The notes under the pieces were generated by a model that made no database searches, had not been told where the DNA came from, and was given only the letters and a program-made list of their open reading frames with translations. Both the position numbers and the translations under genes were made by a program. Shown here piece after piece: positions 9,021 to 17,646 of a DNA stretch of 64,000 bases (positions are counted from its first letter, which is position 1; the number at the start of each line of letters is the position of its first letter). The stretch covers positions 3,477,001-3,541,000 of the forward strand of contig NZ_JAKRKC020000001.1 in NCBI RefSeq assembly GCF_022664455.2, written 5' to 3'. This DNA comes from Actinomadura luzonensis (lineage in GTDB: Bacteria > Actinomycetota > Actinomycetes > Streptosporangiales > Streptosporangiaceae).

Positions 9021-9581
9021 ATGAACGCCTTCTACCTCGACAAGATGAGCAAAATCATCCAGTTGCTCGACGACAACGGCGACGGGGTCCTGACGCTGGA
9101 CGACTTCTACGCCGCCGCCGACCGCGTGGCCCTCGCCTTCGGCCACGCCCACGGCTCGAGCGAGCACCACCTCATCAGGGACGCCTACACCACCATCTGG
9201 GACAAGACCTACGCCCCGATGGACTCCGACCGCGACAACGTCCTGACCTTCGACGAGCTCGTCGAGGCCCACCAGGACACCCTGTACGACCCGGGCATCG
9301 GCTACGAGCGTTTCCGTCCCCTCGCGCAGGCGTTCCTCGCCCTGGCCGACGGCGACGGCGACGGGATCATCAGCCGCGAGGAGTTCGTGCGGACCATGCG
9401 GCACGCTTTCCGCCTGCCCGAGGACGAGGCCCACGAGGCGTTCGGCTCCCTCGACGAGACCGGCGGCGGCCGGCTCACCTACGACCAGATCCACCGCGCC
9501 GCCAGCGGCTTCTTCTGCACCGACGACCCCGACGCCTACGGCGCCGGCCTCTTCGGCCCCGTGGTCCCGGTCCGCGCCTGA
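9021..9581 (+). CDS. Calerythrin-like EF-hand calcium-binding protein
   Basis: The 186-residue soluble protein has four EF-hand positions. DDNGDGVLTLDDF, DSDRDNVLTFDEL and DGDGDGIISREEF look competent, with acidic residues at loop positions 1, 3, 5 and 12. The fourth, DETGGGRLTYDQI, ends in Q and is probably weak. The helix-loop-helix spacing resembles calerythrin and sarcoplasmic calcium-binding proteins. AAAGGC lies just upstream of the ATG. It stands 128 nt after the acyl-CoA oxidase gene on the same strand, and an inverted ATTACC/GGTAAT pair (8941-8976) lies in the gap. A calcium buffer or sensor role is likely; the partner is unknown. Confidence 0.9.
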   Translation: MNAFYLDKMSKIIQLLDDNGDGVLTLDDFYAAADRVALAFGHAHGSSEHHLIRDAYTTIWDKTYAPMDSDRDNVLTFDELVEAHQDTLYDPGIGYERFRPLAQAFLALADGDGDGIISREEFVRTMRHAFRLPEDEAHEAFGSLDETGGGRLTYDQIHRAASGFFCTDDPDAYGAGLFGPVVPVRA

Positions 9582-9592
9582 CGCCGCGGACC

Positions 9593-9646
9593 GCGGACGG
9601 GCGCTTCCGCCGGCCCGCGGGCCCGGCCCGGGAAGCGCCCGTCCGC
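9593..9646. terminator. Bidirectional terminator hairpin
   Basis: A perfect 16-bp inverted repeat (9593-9608 with 9631-9646) with a 22-nt GC loop sits exactly between the convergent EF-hand and membrane-protein genes. Confidence 0.75.
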
Positions 9647-9661
9647 CGACCGACCGGCCGG

Positions 9662-10120
9662 CTAGGAGGCGAGCAGATCGAAGTGAAACCCGACGACGAA
9701 CAGAGCCAGCGACATCCACCGCGTCGCCGACGGGAACTCAGGACGTCGCACCGCCTGCCCCACCTGCATCACCAGCGAACCGGCCGCGGTCCCGAGCACC
9801 AGCCCCACAGCGGCCCGCAGCCACCAGCCGGTCCCGGCGACCTCGGTGATCGCCAGCACGACCGCCGCCGTCACGGCCCCGGCCACGGCCCCCGGCAGGA
9901 AGGCGCCCCTCCTGCCCACGAACCGGATCAGGCGGTCCCCGTAGCGGGACAGCCGCTCCGGCCCGATGAGGTCCACGACGACCGACGCCCCCGACACGAA
10001 CGACAGGATCTTGCCGAAGCGCCCCCACCAGATCATCGGCAGCCCGAGCAGCTCGCTGCCGATCGTGGACCGGCCGTCGAACCACACGCTCCACGCCTCG
10101 AAGTAGCTGATGTCCGCCAT
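9662..10120 (-). CDS. Small polytopic membrane protein, unknown function
   Basis: The 152-residue protein has several hydrophobic segments (ILSFVSGASVVVDLIG, a long AVAGAVTAAVVLAITEVAG helix, LRAAVGLVLGTAAGSLVMQVG, MSLALFVVGFHFDLLA). I do not recognise the family. ATG 10120 (MADISYFEAW) is chosen because the upstream in-frame codons look non-coding. It lies 34 nt downstream of the secreted-protein gene on the same strand, so the two may be co-transcribed. Confidence 0.65.
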   Translation of the reverse strand: MADISYFEAWSVWFDGRSTIGSELLGLPMIWWGRFGKILSFVSGASVVVDLIGPERLSRYGDRLIRFVGRRGAFLPGAVAGAVTAAVVLAITEVAGTGWWLRAAVGLVLGTAAGSLVMQVGQAVRRPEFPSATRWMSLALFVVGFHFDLLAS

Positions 10121-10154
10121 GACGGCAGCGTAGAACCACCCCGCCGCCCCCGCC

Positions 10155-10640
10155 TCAGCAGGCCGACAGCCATCTGACCGACACGGCCCTGGACGGCACG
10201 GCGTTCGGCAGGATGACCCGCCGGTCCCACTCGTAGACGATGCTCGGCCCCTCATCACCTTCGGCGGGCACCATGTCGGGCGAGTCGAACGGCCCGGTGT
10301 CGGTGCTGCCCACGCTGACCACCAGGCGCTGCTGGGCGTCCAGGAAGTCGAACCTGCTGTGCCAGACGTCGGCGTGCCGGGTGAAGTCGGTGTCGCTCAC
10401 CGCGTGCAGATGCACCTGCTGACCGCTCTCGATCGAGACGTAACTGGGGAACTCCAGGTGACAGTCGCCCACCTTCCACGGGCTGCCGAACGCTCCCCGC
10501 AGGAAGAACGTGCTCGACGTGAGCGACAGCAGCCTGGAGTCCTTGGCCGAGTCCGCCACGGCCGGACCCGGCACCCCGACCGCCGCCACCACCGCCACGA
10601 TCACGGCCGCGACGACCAGCCGCCTCCTGTTCACACGCAT
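10155..10640 (-). CDS. Secreted protein of unknown function (DUF6294-like?)
   Basis: This 161-residue protein has a clear Sec signal peptide: a basic start MRVNRRR, a hydrophobic VVAAVIVAVVAAVGVPG core and a cleavage-like AVADS at about 28-31. The mature part is beta-rich with two cysteines (GDCHLEF and the C-terminal residue) that could pair. It loosely resembles small secreted actinomycete proteins annotated DUF6294, but I cannot confirm this. Confidence 0.65.
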   Translation of the reverse strand: MRVNRRRLVVAAVIVAVVAAVGVPGPAVADSAKDSRLLSLTSSTFFLRGAFGSPWKVGDCHLEFPSYVSIESGQQVHLHAVSDTDFTRHADVWHSRFDFLDAQQRLVVSVGSTDTGPFDSPDMVPAEGDEGPSIVYEWDRRVILPNAVPSRAVSVRWLSAC

Positions 10641-11076
10641 GAATCCCCCTCCGCATCAACGGCTTTGCCCTCCGGGCGTTCCACCTCGTTCCGCTCCAGC
10701 ACGTAGCGCGCCGGCTGGTGTGCCTCATGCGCCGTTCCGCCCGAGGTGATCATTGGAAACGCGCTCGGCCTCACATTCGACTCGGTCGTGTTGGTGGTGG
10801 TGGATGCCGAACAGGCCGGCCGGACGATTCCGGTGCAGGCGGTCCAGTTCCCCGCAGGCGCACCGATTCAAGATCGTGGCCACGCGGGTCAACGAACTGG
10901 CCGAAACGCTGTGGGGTCCCGGGTCATTCCGCAACGGCAGCACGACACCCAGCAACGCGCCGGAAGCTCGCCAGCCGGGGGGACGGGAGAGGTGACCGGC
11001 GGATCGGCGGTGGCCGGCCGGCCCGGCGTTCAGGGCAGGTGTCGGGGTGATGAAGATCTGCCCTAGTCTCTGCGAT
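10641..11076. other. Gap of ~440 nt with no confident gene
   Basis: Short frames exist on both strands, but their composition does not look like this genome's coding sequence. One + frame (about 10753-10995) has a plausible stretch, RFKIVATRVNELAETLWG, which could be a worn-out gene fragment. Near the right end TAGTCT (11064-11069) may be the -10 box of recD2. Confidence 0.4.
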
Positions 11077-13308
11077 GTGGGGAGGCCAGAGGAGAGCCCG
11101 GATGCGGGCTCGAAAGAAGCCGGTACGTATCTGAGCGCCGTACTCGAACGCATCACCTACGTCGCGGAGGACACCGGCTACACCATCGCCCGCGTCGCCA
11201 CCGAACGCACCGGCGCCGACCTGCTCACCGTCGTCGGCCCCCTGCTCGGCGCGCAGGTCGGCGAGTCGCTGCGGCTGCACGGCCGCTGGACCTCCCACCC
11301 CCGCTACGGCCGCCAGTTCGAGGTGTGGTCCTACACCACCGTCCTGCCCGCCACCGTCCAGGGCATCCGCCGCTACCTCGGCTCCGGCCTCATCAAGGGC
11401 ATCGGGCCCAAGATGGCCGAACGCATCGTCGACCACTTCGGCACCGGCACCCTGGAGGTCATCGAGCAGCAGCCGGAACGCCTCGTCGAGGTCCCCGGGC
11501 TCGGCCCCAAACGCACCAAGATGATCGCCGCCGCCTGGGAGGAACAGAAGATCATCAAAGAGGTGATGATCTTCCTGCAGGGCGTCGGCGTCTCCACCTC
11601 CATCGCCGTGCGCATCTTCAAGCAGTACGGCGAGTCGTCCATCTCCGTCGTCCGCACCCAGCCCTACAAGCTCGCCGACGAGGTGTGGGGCATCGGCTTC
11701 AAGACCGCCGACACCATCGCCCAGGCCGTCGGCATCCCCCACGACAGCCCCGAACGCGTCAAGGCGGGCCTGCGCTACACCCTGTCCCAGGCCGCCGACG
11801 ACGGCCACTGCTACCTGCCCGCCCCCAACCTCACCGCCGACGCCGTCAAGATCCTCGACGTGCCCGCCGACCTCGTCACCTCCTGCCTGACCGAACTGGC
11901 CGCCGACGAAGGCGTCATCAGCGAGAACGTCCCCGCCGGCGACAACCTCGTCCCCGCCGTCTACCTGCCGCCCTTCCACCGCGCCGAGCACTCCCTGGCC
12001 GCCGGCCTGCTCACCCTCCTGCGCGGCCGCCACGACCGGCTCAAGACCTTCGCCGACGTCGACTGGGAACGCGCCGAGGCCTGGCTGCACCGCCAGACCG
12101 GCGCCGAGCTCGCCCCCGAGCAACGCCAGGCCGTCCGCCTGGCCCTCACCGAGAAGGTCGCCGTCCTGACCGGCGGCCCCGGCTGCGGCAAGAGCTTCAC
12201 CGTCCGCTCCATCGTCACCCTCGCCCGCGCCAAACGCGCCAAGGTCATCCTCGCCGCCCCCACCGGCCGCGCCGCCAAACGCCTGGCCGAGCTCACCGGC
12301 CACGAGGCCACCACGGTCCACCGCCTGCTGCAGCTGCGCCCCGGCGGCGAGGCCACCTACGACCGCGACAACCCCCTCGACGCCGACCTCGTCGTCGTCG
12401 ACGAAGCCTCCATGCTCGACCTGCTGCTGGCCAACAAACTCGTCAAGGCCGTCGCTCCCGGCGCCCACCTGCTGTTCGTCGGCGACGTCGACCAGCTGCC
12501 CTCCGTCGGCGCCGGCGAGGTGCTCAAGGACCTCCTCGCCGCCGCCGACATCCCCCGCGTCCGCCTGACCCAGATCTTCCGCCAGGCGCAGGAATCCGGC
12601 GTCGTCGTCAACGCCCACCGCGTCAACACCGGCCGCCACCCCGTCCTGGAGGGAATGAAGGACTTCTTCCTGTTCCCTTGCGAGGAGCCCGAGGAGATCG
12701 CCGCCCTCACCGTCGACGTCGTCGCCCGCCGCATCCCCGCCCGCTTCCGCCTCGACCCCCGCCGCGACGTCCAGGTCCTGGCCCCCATGCACCGCGGCGC
12801 CGCCGGCGCCGGCGCCCTCAACGTGGCCCTGCAGGAAGCCCTCACCCCCGCCCGCGAAGGCATGCCCGAACGCCGCTACGGCGGCCGCGTCTTCCGCGTC
12901 GGCGACAAGGTCACCCAGCTACGCAACAACTACGACAAAGGCGCCGCCGGCGTGTTCAACGGCACCGTCGGCATCGTCACCGACATCCGCCCCGACGAGC
13001 ACAAACTCACCGTCGCCACCGACGAGGACGAACACGTCGACTACGCCTTCGACGAACTCGACGAGCTCGCCCACGCCTACGCCGTCTCCATCCACCGCTC
13101 CCAGGGCAGCGAATACCCCGCCGTCGTCATCCCCCTGGCCACCAGCGCCTGGATGATGCTGCAGCGCAACCTCCTCTACACCGCCATCACCCGCGCCAAG
13201 AAACTCGTCGTCATCGTCGGCTCCCGCCGCGCCCTGGCCCAGGCCGTCCGCACCAAAGGCGCCGGACGCCGGCACACCGGCCTCACCTACCGCCTCACCC
13301 CGCCGTGA
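11077..13308 (+). CDS. recD2: RecD2-family 5'-3' DNA helicase
   Basis: About 743 residues. An OB-like N-terminus and tandem helix-hairpin-helix region (LIKGIGPKMAERIVDHFG, VPGLGPKRTKMI, VWGIGFKTADTIA) precede a superfamily 1B helicase core. The core shows Walker A GGPGCGKSFT, Walker B LVVVDEASMLDL, motif III GDVDQLPSVGAGEVL and C-terminal motifs AYAVSIHRSQGSEYPAVVI and LLYTAITRAKK. This is the RecD2 layout of bacteria without RecBC. The start is uncertain: GTG 11047 and ATG 11050 are in frame. GTG 11077 fits a leaderless transcript, with TAGTCT ending 7 nt before it. The protein acts in DNA repair and replication stress. Confidence 0.93.
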   Translation: MGRPEESPDAGSKEAGTYLSAVLERITYVAEDTGYTIARVATERTGADLLTVVGPLLGAQVGESLRLHGRWTSHPRYGRQFEVWSYTTVLPATVQGIRRYLGSGLIKGIGPKMAERIVDHFGTGTLEVIEQQPERLVEVPGLGPKRTKMIAAAWEEQKIIKEVMIFLQGVGVSTSIAVRIFKQYGESSISVVRTQPYKLADEVWGIGFKTADTIAQAVGIPHDSPERVKAGLRYTLSQAADDGHCYLPAPNLTADAVKILDVPADLVTSCLTELAADEGVISENVPAGDNLVPAVYLPPFHRAEHSLAAGLLTLLRGRHDRLKTFADVDWERAEAWLHRQTGAELAPEQRQAVRLALTEKVAVLTGGPGCGKSFTVRSIVTLARAKRAKVILAAPTGRAAKRLAELTGHEATTVHRLLQLRPGGEATYDRDNPLDADLVVVDEASMLDLLLANKLVKAVAPGAHLLFVGDVDQLPSVGAGEVLKDLLAAADIPRVRLTQIFRQAQESGVVVNAHRVNTGRHPVLEGMKDFFLFPCEEPEEIAALTVDVVARRIPARFRLDPRRDVQVLAPMHRGAAGAGALNVALQEALTPAREGMPERRYGGRVFRVGDKVTQLRNNYDKGAAGVFNGTVGIVTDIRPDEHKLTVATDEDEHVDYAFDELDELAHAYAVSIHRSQGSEYPAVVIPLATSAWMMLQRNLLYTAITRAKKLVVIVGSRRALAQAVRTKGAGRRHTGLTYRLTPP

Positions 13309-13431
13309 GCAGCCGCGACCAGCCAGCAGTGATCTAAATGTGACCGAACTCTCCCATATGATTCCTCGTCTTACATGCAGGAGCATTAAGGTTTTTGGGG
13401 TGTGTTGACCGCCCCGGGGGAGAGGACCGTC

Positions 13432-14637
13432 TTGAACGTAGCGCCCGCCTGGCGAAAGCCCGCCGCCTCGCTCGCCCTGCTGGCCGCCGCCGCGCTCACC
13501 GCCTCCTGCTCAACGGCCGGCGGCGGCAACGCCGCAGGCGACCCCGCCGCGCCCGGGGCCACCACCAGCGCCACCCCCGAAGCCCCCGTCGTCAAGATCA
13601 GCCCCGCTGAGGGCAGCGCCAAGGTCAACCCCGACAAGAAGATCGTCGTCGCCGCCGCCGGCGCACCCCTCGACGACGTCACCGTCGAAGCCGGCGGCGA
13701 AACCATCGAAGGCCGCTACAACGCCGACAAGACCCGCTGGACCTCCAAAACCCCCCTGAAGCCCTCCACCGGCTACACCGTCACCGCCAAAGCCGGCGTC
13801 ACCACCTCCACCAGCGCCTTCACCACCGCCAAACCCGAACGCTCCCTCCAGATCATCGACGTCACCCCCAACGCCAAAGGCGAGACCCTCGGCGTCGGCG
13901 CCCCCATCATCGTCACCTTCAACCAGCCCGTCACCAGCAAGGCCACCATCGAACGCGCCCTGAAGGTCGAGGCGGAAAAACCCGTCGACGGCGCCTGGCG
14001 CTGGATCGACGACACCAAAGTCATCTACCGCACCGCCAAGTACTGGCCCGCCCACCAGAAGGTCACCTTCACCGCCGGCATCACCGGCATCAAAGCCGGC
14101 AAAGGCCTCTACGGCACCAAGGACTACACCGCCAGCCTCAAGATCGGCGCCAAGCAGATCAGCAAGGTCAACACCCGCACCCACATGATGTACGTCTACA
14201 AGGACGGCAAGAAGGTGCAGACCATGCGCATCAGCGCCGGCATGGCCACCACCCGCGAATACACCACCACCTCCGGCGTCCACCTCACCATGGAACGCGG
14301 CAACCCCGTCCGCATGATCTCCCCGGGCCGCAAGAAAGGCGACCCCGGCTACTACGACGTCATGATCAACCACGCCGTCCGCATCTCCAACAGCGGCGAG
14401 TACGTCCACGCCAAGAACAACGTCTGGGCCCAAGGCCGCCAGAACGTCAGCCACGGCTGCGTCAACGCCCGCCCCGACCAGGCCCGCTGGTTCTACGACA
14501 CCATGCAGCGCGGCGACGTCGTCGAGATCACCGGCACCAACCGCGAACTGGAGTGGAACAACGGCTGGGGCTTCTGGCAGATGCCCTACTCCCAGTGGAA
14601 GAAGGGCAGCGCCCTCAGCTCCGCCAAGAAGTCCTGA
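13432..14637 (+). CDS. L,D-transpeptidase lipoprotein with Ig-like domains
   Basis: 401 residues. An N-terminal lipoprotein signal with lipobox LTASC comes first, then a low-complexity linker, two Ig-like beta domains and a C-terminal YkuD catalytic domain with the active-site motif SHGCVNARP. This is the layout of mycobacterial LdtMt2-type enzymes, which make 3-3 cross-links in peptidoglycan. TTG 13432 is chosen because GGGGGAGAGG lies just upstream and the signal peptide then begins cleanly; TTG 13402 is in frame but lacks this. The enzyme acts outside the membrane. Confidence 0.93.
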   Translation: MNVAPAWRKPAASLALLAAAALTASCSTAGGGNAAGDPAAPGATTSATPEAPVVKISPAEGSAKVNPDKKIVVAAAGAPLDDVTVEAGGETIEGRYNADKTRWTSKTPLKPSTGYTVTAKAGVTTSTSAFTTAKPERSLQIIDVTPNAKGETLGVGAPIIVTFNQPVTSKATIERALKVEAEKPVDGAWRWIDDTKVIYRTAKYWPAHQKVTFTAGITGIKAGKGLYGTKDYTASLKIGAKQISKVNTRTHMMYVYKDGKKVQTMRISAGMATTREYTTTSGVHLTMERGNPVRMISPGRKKGDPGYYDVMINHAVRISNSGEYVHAKNNVWAQGRQNVSHGCVNARPDQARWFYDTMQRGDVVEITGTNRELEWNNGWGFWQMPYSQWKKGSALSSAKKS

Positions 14638-14693
14638 CCCCCGCGCCAGAACTCCCGCCTCCCGCCGCCGCCGTCCGTAGGAGCCCCGCCCGC

Positions 14694-15305
14694 GTGCACA
14701 TCCGCCCCGGCACCCCCGGCGACATCCCCGCCGTGCTGGCCATGTTCGACTCCGCCGTCGCCTGGCTCGCCGCCCACGGCCGCACCGGCCAATGGGGGGA
14801 GCGGCCCTTCACCGGCGACCCCCGCCGCACCGCCCAGGTCAGCGCGTGGGCACACGGCGGCGGCATGCACATCGCCGAACGCCCCGCCGATCCCGCTCCC
14901 GCCGATCCCGCTCCCGCCGATCCCGCTCCCGCTGGGCCCTCCGCCCAGCCCTCCGCCGACCCCGGTACCGGTACCGCCCCCGGCGGGCACACCACCGGCG
15001 GCGTGCCCGCCGGATGCATCGTCCTGGGCGACGCCCACGACTACGTCACCCCCGCCACCGAACCCGAGCTGTACGTCCAGGCCCTGGTCACCGGCCGCCG
15101 CCACGCCGGCCACGACGTCGGCCGCACCCTGCTCGCCTTCGCCGCCGACCAGGCCCGCGAACGCGGCCTGCACCTGCTGCGCGTCGACTGCTACGCCGGC
15201 GGCGACGGCCGCCTGGTCGCCTACTACGAAAGCTGCGGCTTCACCCGCCAGGCACCCTTCACCGTAGGGGAGTGGCCCGGCATGCTCCTGCACCGCCGCC
15301 TCTGA
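14694..15305 (+). CDS. GNAT family N-acetyltransferase with a repeat insertion
   Basis: 203 residues starting at GTG 14694, with TAGGAG about 10 nt upstream. The N-terminus VHIRPGTPGDIPAVLAMFDSAVAWL is a typical GNAT opening. Motif A appears as YVQALVTGRRHAGHDVGRTLLAFAADQARERGLHLLRVDCYAGGDGRLVAYYESCGF. A roughly 40-residue Pro/Ala/Asp insertion with three PADPA repeats interrupts the beta2-beta4 region. The substrate is unknown. Confidence 0.85.
   Translation: MHIRPGTPGDIPAVLAMFDSAVAWLAAHGRTGQWGERPFTGDPRRTAQVSAWAHGGGMHIAERPADPAPADPAPADPAPAGPSAQPSADPGTGTAPGGHTTGGVPAGCIVLGDAHDYVTPATEPELYVQALVTGRRHAGHDVGRTLLAFAADQARERGLHLLRVDCYAGGDGRLVAYYESCGFTRQAPFTVGEWPGMLLHRRL
14886..14930 (+). repeat. Three exact 15-nt repeats inside the GNAT gene
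   Basis: Units at 14886-14900, 14901-14915 and 14916-14930 are identical and in frame, encoding (A)DPAP repeats in a loop. Confidence 0.85.
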
Positions 15306-15360
15306 AACAGTGCCTTCGATCCCCCTGCAATCCAGTCGCGGAAGGGGTACCCGGGCCGCC

Positions 15361-16455
15361 ATGCCGATCGTGCGGATCATCATCCTCACCATGCTCGCCG
15401 CGCCATGCTTGTCCCTGCTGCTGGCACTGGTCGGCGCGCCGAAACTCGCCGGCGTCCTGATCGGGCTGGCGGCGGGAGTCCTTCTCCGGGGCGAACCCTC
15501 CCGCGCGGCCATGAGCACGTTGTGCGGCAGTGCCTCAGCGGTCCTGATCGGGGCGGCTCTGGGCGGCGGGTCCGGCTTCGCTGATCGGATGGCGGGCTGG
15601 CCGGGCTGGCTCGCGGGTGCCGTGCTCGCCTATCTGATCGCGGGCCGGGGCCTGCCTCGCAAGACAGCCCGGGCGGAGAGAAGCCTCGCGCTGCCCGCCG
15701 TCCTCGCCGCACTGACCGCGGCCGTGCTCGGGTGCGGGCAACTGGCCGCGGCCAAGGCGATGCGGGTAACGCTGTGGGAGGACTACCACGAATGGGACGG
15801 CCCTGGCTGGTATCGCGACCTCACCCAGGCCATCTGGTGTCCGGCGGCGGCGGTGGTGCTCGCCGCGGTGGCCGCGAGCAGGTTTCCCGGCGGGCGCGGC
15901 CGTTTCCTGGCTCTTCCGATCGCCGCCTGGCTCGGCTGCGGAGCGACGGCCGGGCCGCTGCAGTACGTTCAGGCGCTCGGGGTGACCGACAAACCCGCGA
16001 GCTTCGCGTTGATCGCCGGCCTCACGGGCGGCGGCATCGGTGCCGCCGCGGCGGCCGCCGGGCTCCGGCACGCCGGCACGAAGCACGGGCTGGTCGCGTT
16101 CATCCTGGTCACCACGGCGGGATCCGCGGCCGGCACGTGGCTCGGTGACTTCGCCACGCTGCTGGAGGCGGCCGCCCTGATGGCGTTGATCGCCCTGGTC
16201 GCAGGCCGGACGGCCGGCCGCGACGCCGACGTGGAGTCCGGCGTGATCGCCGGCATGGCGGGACCGCTGCTGATCTGGTCGGTGTACCTGACCGTGGGGC
16301 CGAGGCTCGACGATCACACCTCGCAGAGCACGCCGTACTGGTCGGCCTGGGCAGGAGTGCCGATCGCCTTCGTGACCGCCCTGACGGCGGCCGTCTGGGC
16401 GGCCGGCGACGACCGGAGCGGCTCTCGGCCTGAACCGGAGACACCCCCGCAGTAG
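15361..16455 (+). CDS. Polytopic membrane protein, unknown
   Basis: 364 residues from ATG 15361 (GTG 15310 is an in-frame alternative). About eight to ten hydrophobic segments alternate with short loops, and the protein ends in a hydrophilic tail (DDRSGSRPEPETPPQ). Codon use is slightly less GC-extreme than its neighbours. No family motif is recognised. It ends at a hairpin facing the convergent recombinase gene. Confidence 0.6.
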   Translation: MPIVRIIILTMLAAPCLSLLLALVGAPKLAGVLIGLAAGVLLRGEPSRAAMSTLCGSASAVLIGAALGGGSGFADRMAGWPGWLAGAVLAYLIAGRGLPRKTARAERSLALPAVLAALTAAVLGCGQLAAAKAMRVTLWEDYHEWDGPGWYRDLTQAIWCPAAAVVLAAVAASRFPGGRGRFLALPIAAWLGCGATAGPLQYVQALGVTDKPASFALIAGLTGGGIGAAAAAAGLRHAGTKHGLVAFILVTTAGSAAGTWLGDFATLLEAAALMALIALVAGRTAGRDADVESGVIAGMAGPLLIWSVYLTVGPRLDDHTSQSTPYWSAWAGVPIAFVTALTAAVWAAGDDRSGSRPEPETPPQ

Positions 16456-16473
16456 CCAGGAAGCCCGCCTCTG

Positions 16474-16501
16474 TGAGCCGCCCCCCGGGCCGGACGGCTC
16501 A
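16474..16501. terminator. Hairpin between convergent genes
   Basis: TGAGCCG (16474-16480) pairs with CGGCTCA (16495-16501) around a GC loop. The right arm contains the stop codon of the recombinase gene. Confidence 0.5.
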
Positions 16502-17554
16502 GCGCGGCCCCTCGCGGCGCAGCAGCGGATGCGTCCGCATGGCCACCTCCAGCTCACCCGGCAGCTCATCCCGGTACCGCCCCAGCGTCGACAGGTCGCT
16601 GTGCCCCAGCACCCGCCGCACCGCGTCCATGTCGACCGCCTCGGCCAGCAGATGCGTCGCCGTCGTGTGCCGCAGCCCGTGCGGCGTCACCGACCGCCGC
16701 TGATCCGGGTCCACCCGCGCCTGCACCCGGTCGATCACCGCCTGCACGTCGCCCCGCGCCAGCCGCCGCCCCCGCCACGACAACAGCAACGCCTTGTCCT
16801 CCCCACCGGCCGGCCGCCCCCGCTCCAGGTACGCCTGCAACACCCGCGCGACGTCGTCGGGCAGCGGCACGTCCCGCGTCCGCCCGCCCTTGCCGAAGAT
16901 CCGCCAGTACCGCACCCCGCCGTTGGTGAAGAAGTCCTCCACATTCGCCCGCGTCAGCTCCGACACCCGCGGCCCCACCGTCGCCAGCAGCAACACGATC
17001 AGCCCGTCACGCAGCTCCGTACGCTGATCACGCCGCTTGCCCGCCCGCGGCGCCTCCTCGGGCAGCCGCCGCGCCGCCCCGATCAGCCCCTGCGCCTGCT
17101 CCCGCGTCAACGCCCGCCGGTGCGGACGCAGCCCGCCCCGCTCCTTGGCCGTCACCGTCGCGTGCAGCATCGGGTTGACCTGCACCCACCCCACCAGCGC
17201 CGCGTGCTTGAACAACGCCGACACCGACCGCCGGAAGCGCGCCTGCGACGACGGCGACTGCCCCCCAGAACCGGCCCCAGAACCGGACGCGGGGCCGGCG
17301 GGGGAGCGTCCCGCCGCCGACCGCCCGTCCGGCTTACGCGCGAACGCCAGCAACACCGCGTCCACATCCGCACCCGTCAGATCGTCCAGCACCCGATCCG
17401 CCCCCGCCAGCTCCACCAGCGTCGCCACGTCCCGCGCATACACCTCCGCCGTCGACGGCGACAGGCCCCCCGTCACCGTCCGCGCCCGCACCAGCTCCAC
17501 ATAACGGTCCGCCGCCTCCGCCACCGTCAACCGCTCCAGCTCAGCAGGCCGCAC
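16499..17554 (-). CDS. Tyrosine recombinase / phage-integrase family (XerC/D-like)
   Basis: 351 residues. The N-terminal SAM-like core-binding domain is interrupted by a Ser/Gly/Ala-rich stretch (GRSAAGRSPAGPASGSGAGSGG). The catalytic domain has the full set of residues: Arg in ATVGPRVSELTRAN, Lys in FGKGGRTRDVPL, HGLRH, the second His in VLGHSDLS and the Tyr nucleophile in LGRYRDE. I see no att site or other phage genes. It may be a housekeeping-type recombinase or an old integrase. Confidence 0.9.
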   Translation of the reverse strand: MRPAELERLTVAEAADRYVELVRARTVTGGLSPSTAEVYARDVATLVELAGADRVLDDLTGADVDAVLLAFARKPDGRSAAGRSPAGPASGSGAGSGGQSPSSQARFRRSVSALFKHAALVGWVQVNPMLHATVTAKERGGLRPHRRALTREQAQGLIGAARRLPEEAPRAGKRRDQRTELRDGLIVLLLATVGPRVSELTRANVEDFFTNGGVRYWRIFGKGGRTRDVPLPDDVARVLQAYLERGRPAGGEDKALLLSWRGRRLARGDVQAVIDRVQARVDPDQRRSVTPHGLRHTTATHLLAEAVDMDAVRRVLGHSDLSTLGRYRDELPGELEVAMRTHPLLRREGPR

Positions 17555-17646
17555 CGGCCGACCCCCTCCACGCCAGCAACAGGATCAGTAACGACCGTAA
17601 CCGAAGCCACCGACGAAAAACCCCGCCACCGCCCGGCAGCAGCGGA

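Noticed and set aside
10924..12792. Minus-strand 622-codon acidic frame
   Set aside because: Antisense shadow of recD2.
14886..14930. CRISPR-like repeats
   Set aside because: This and the other short tandem repeats are contiguous with no spacers and lie in coding frames.
16499..17554. Integrative element or prophage around the tyrosine recombinase
   Set aside because: No att repeat, excisionase, replication or phage gene is nearby, and neighbours look chromosomal.
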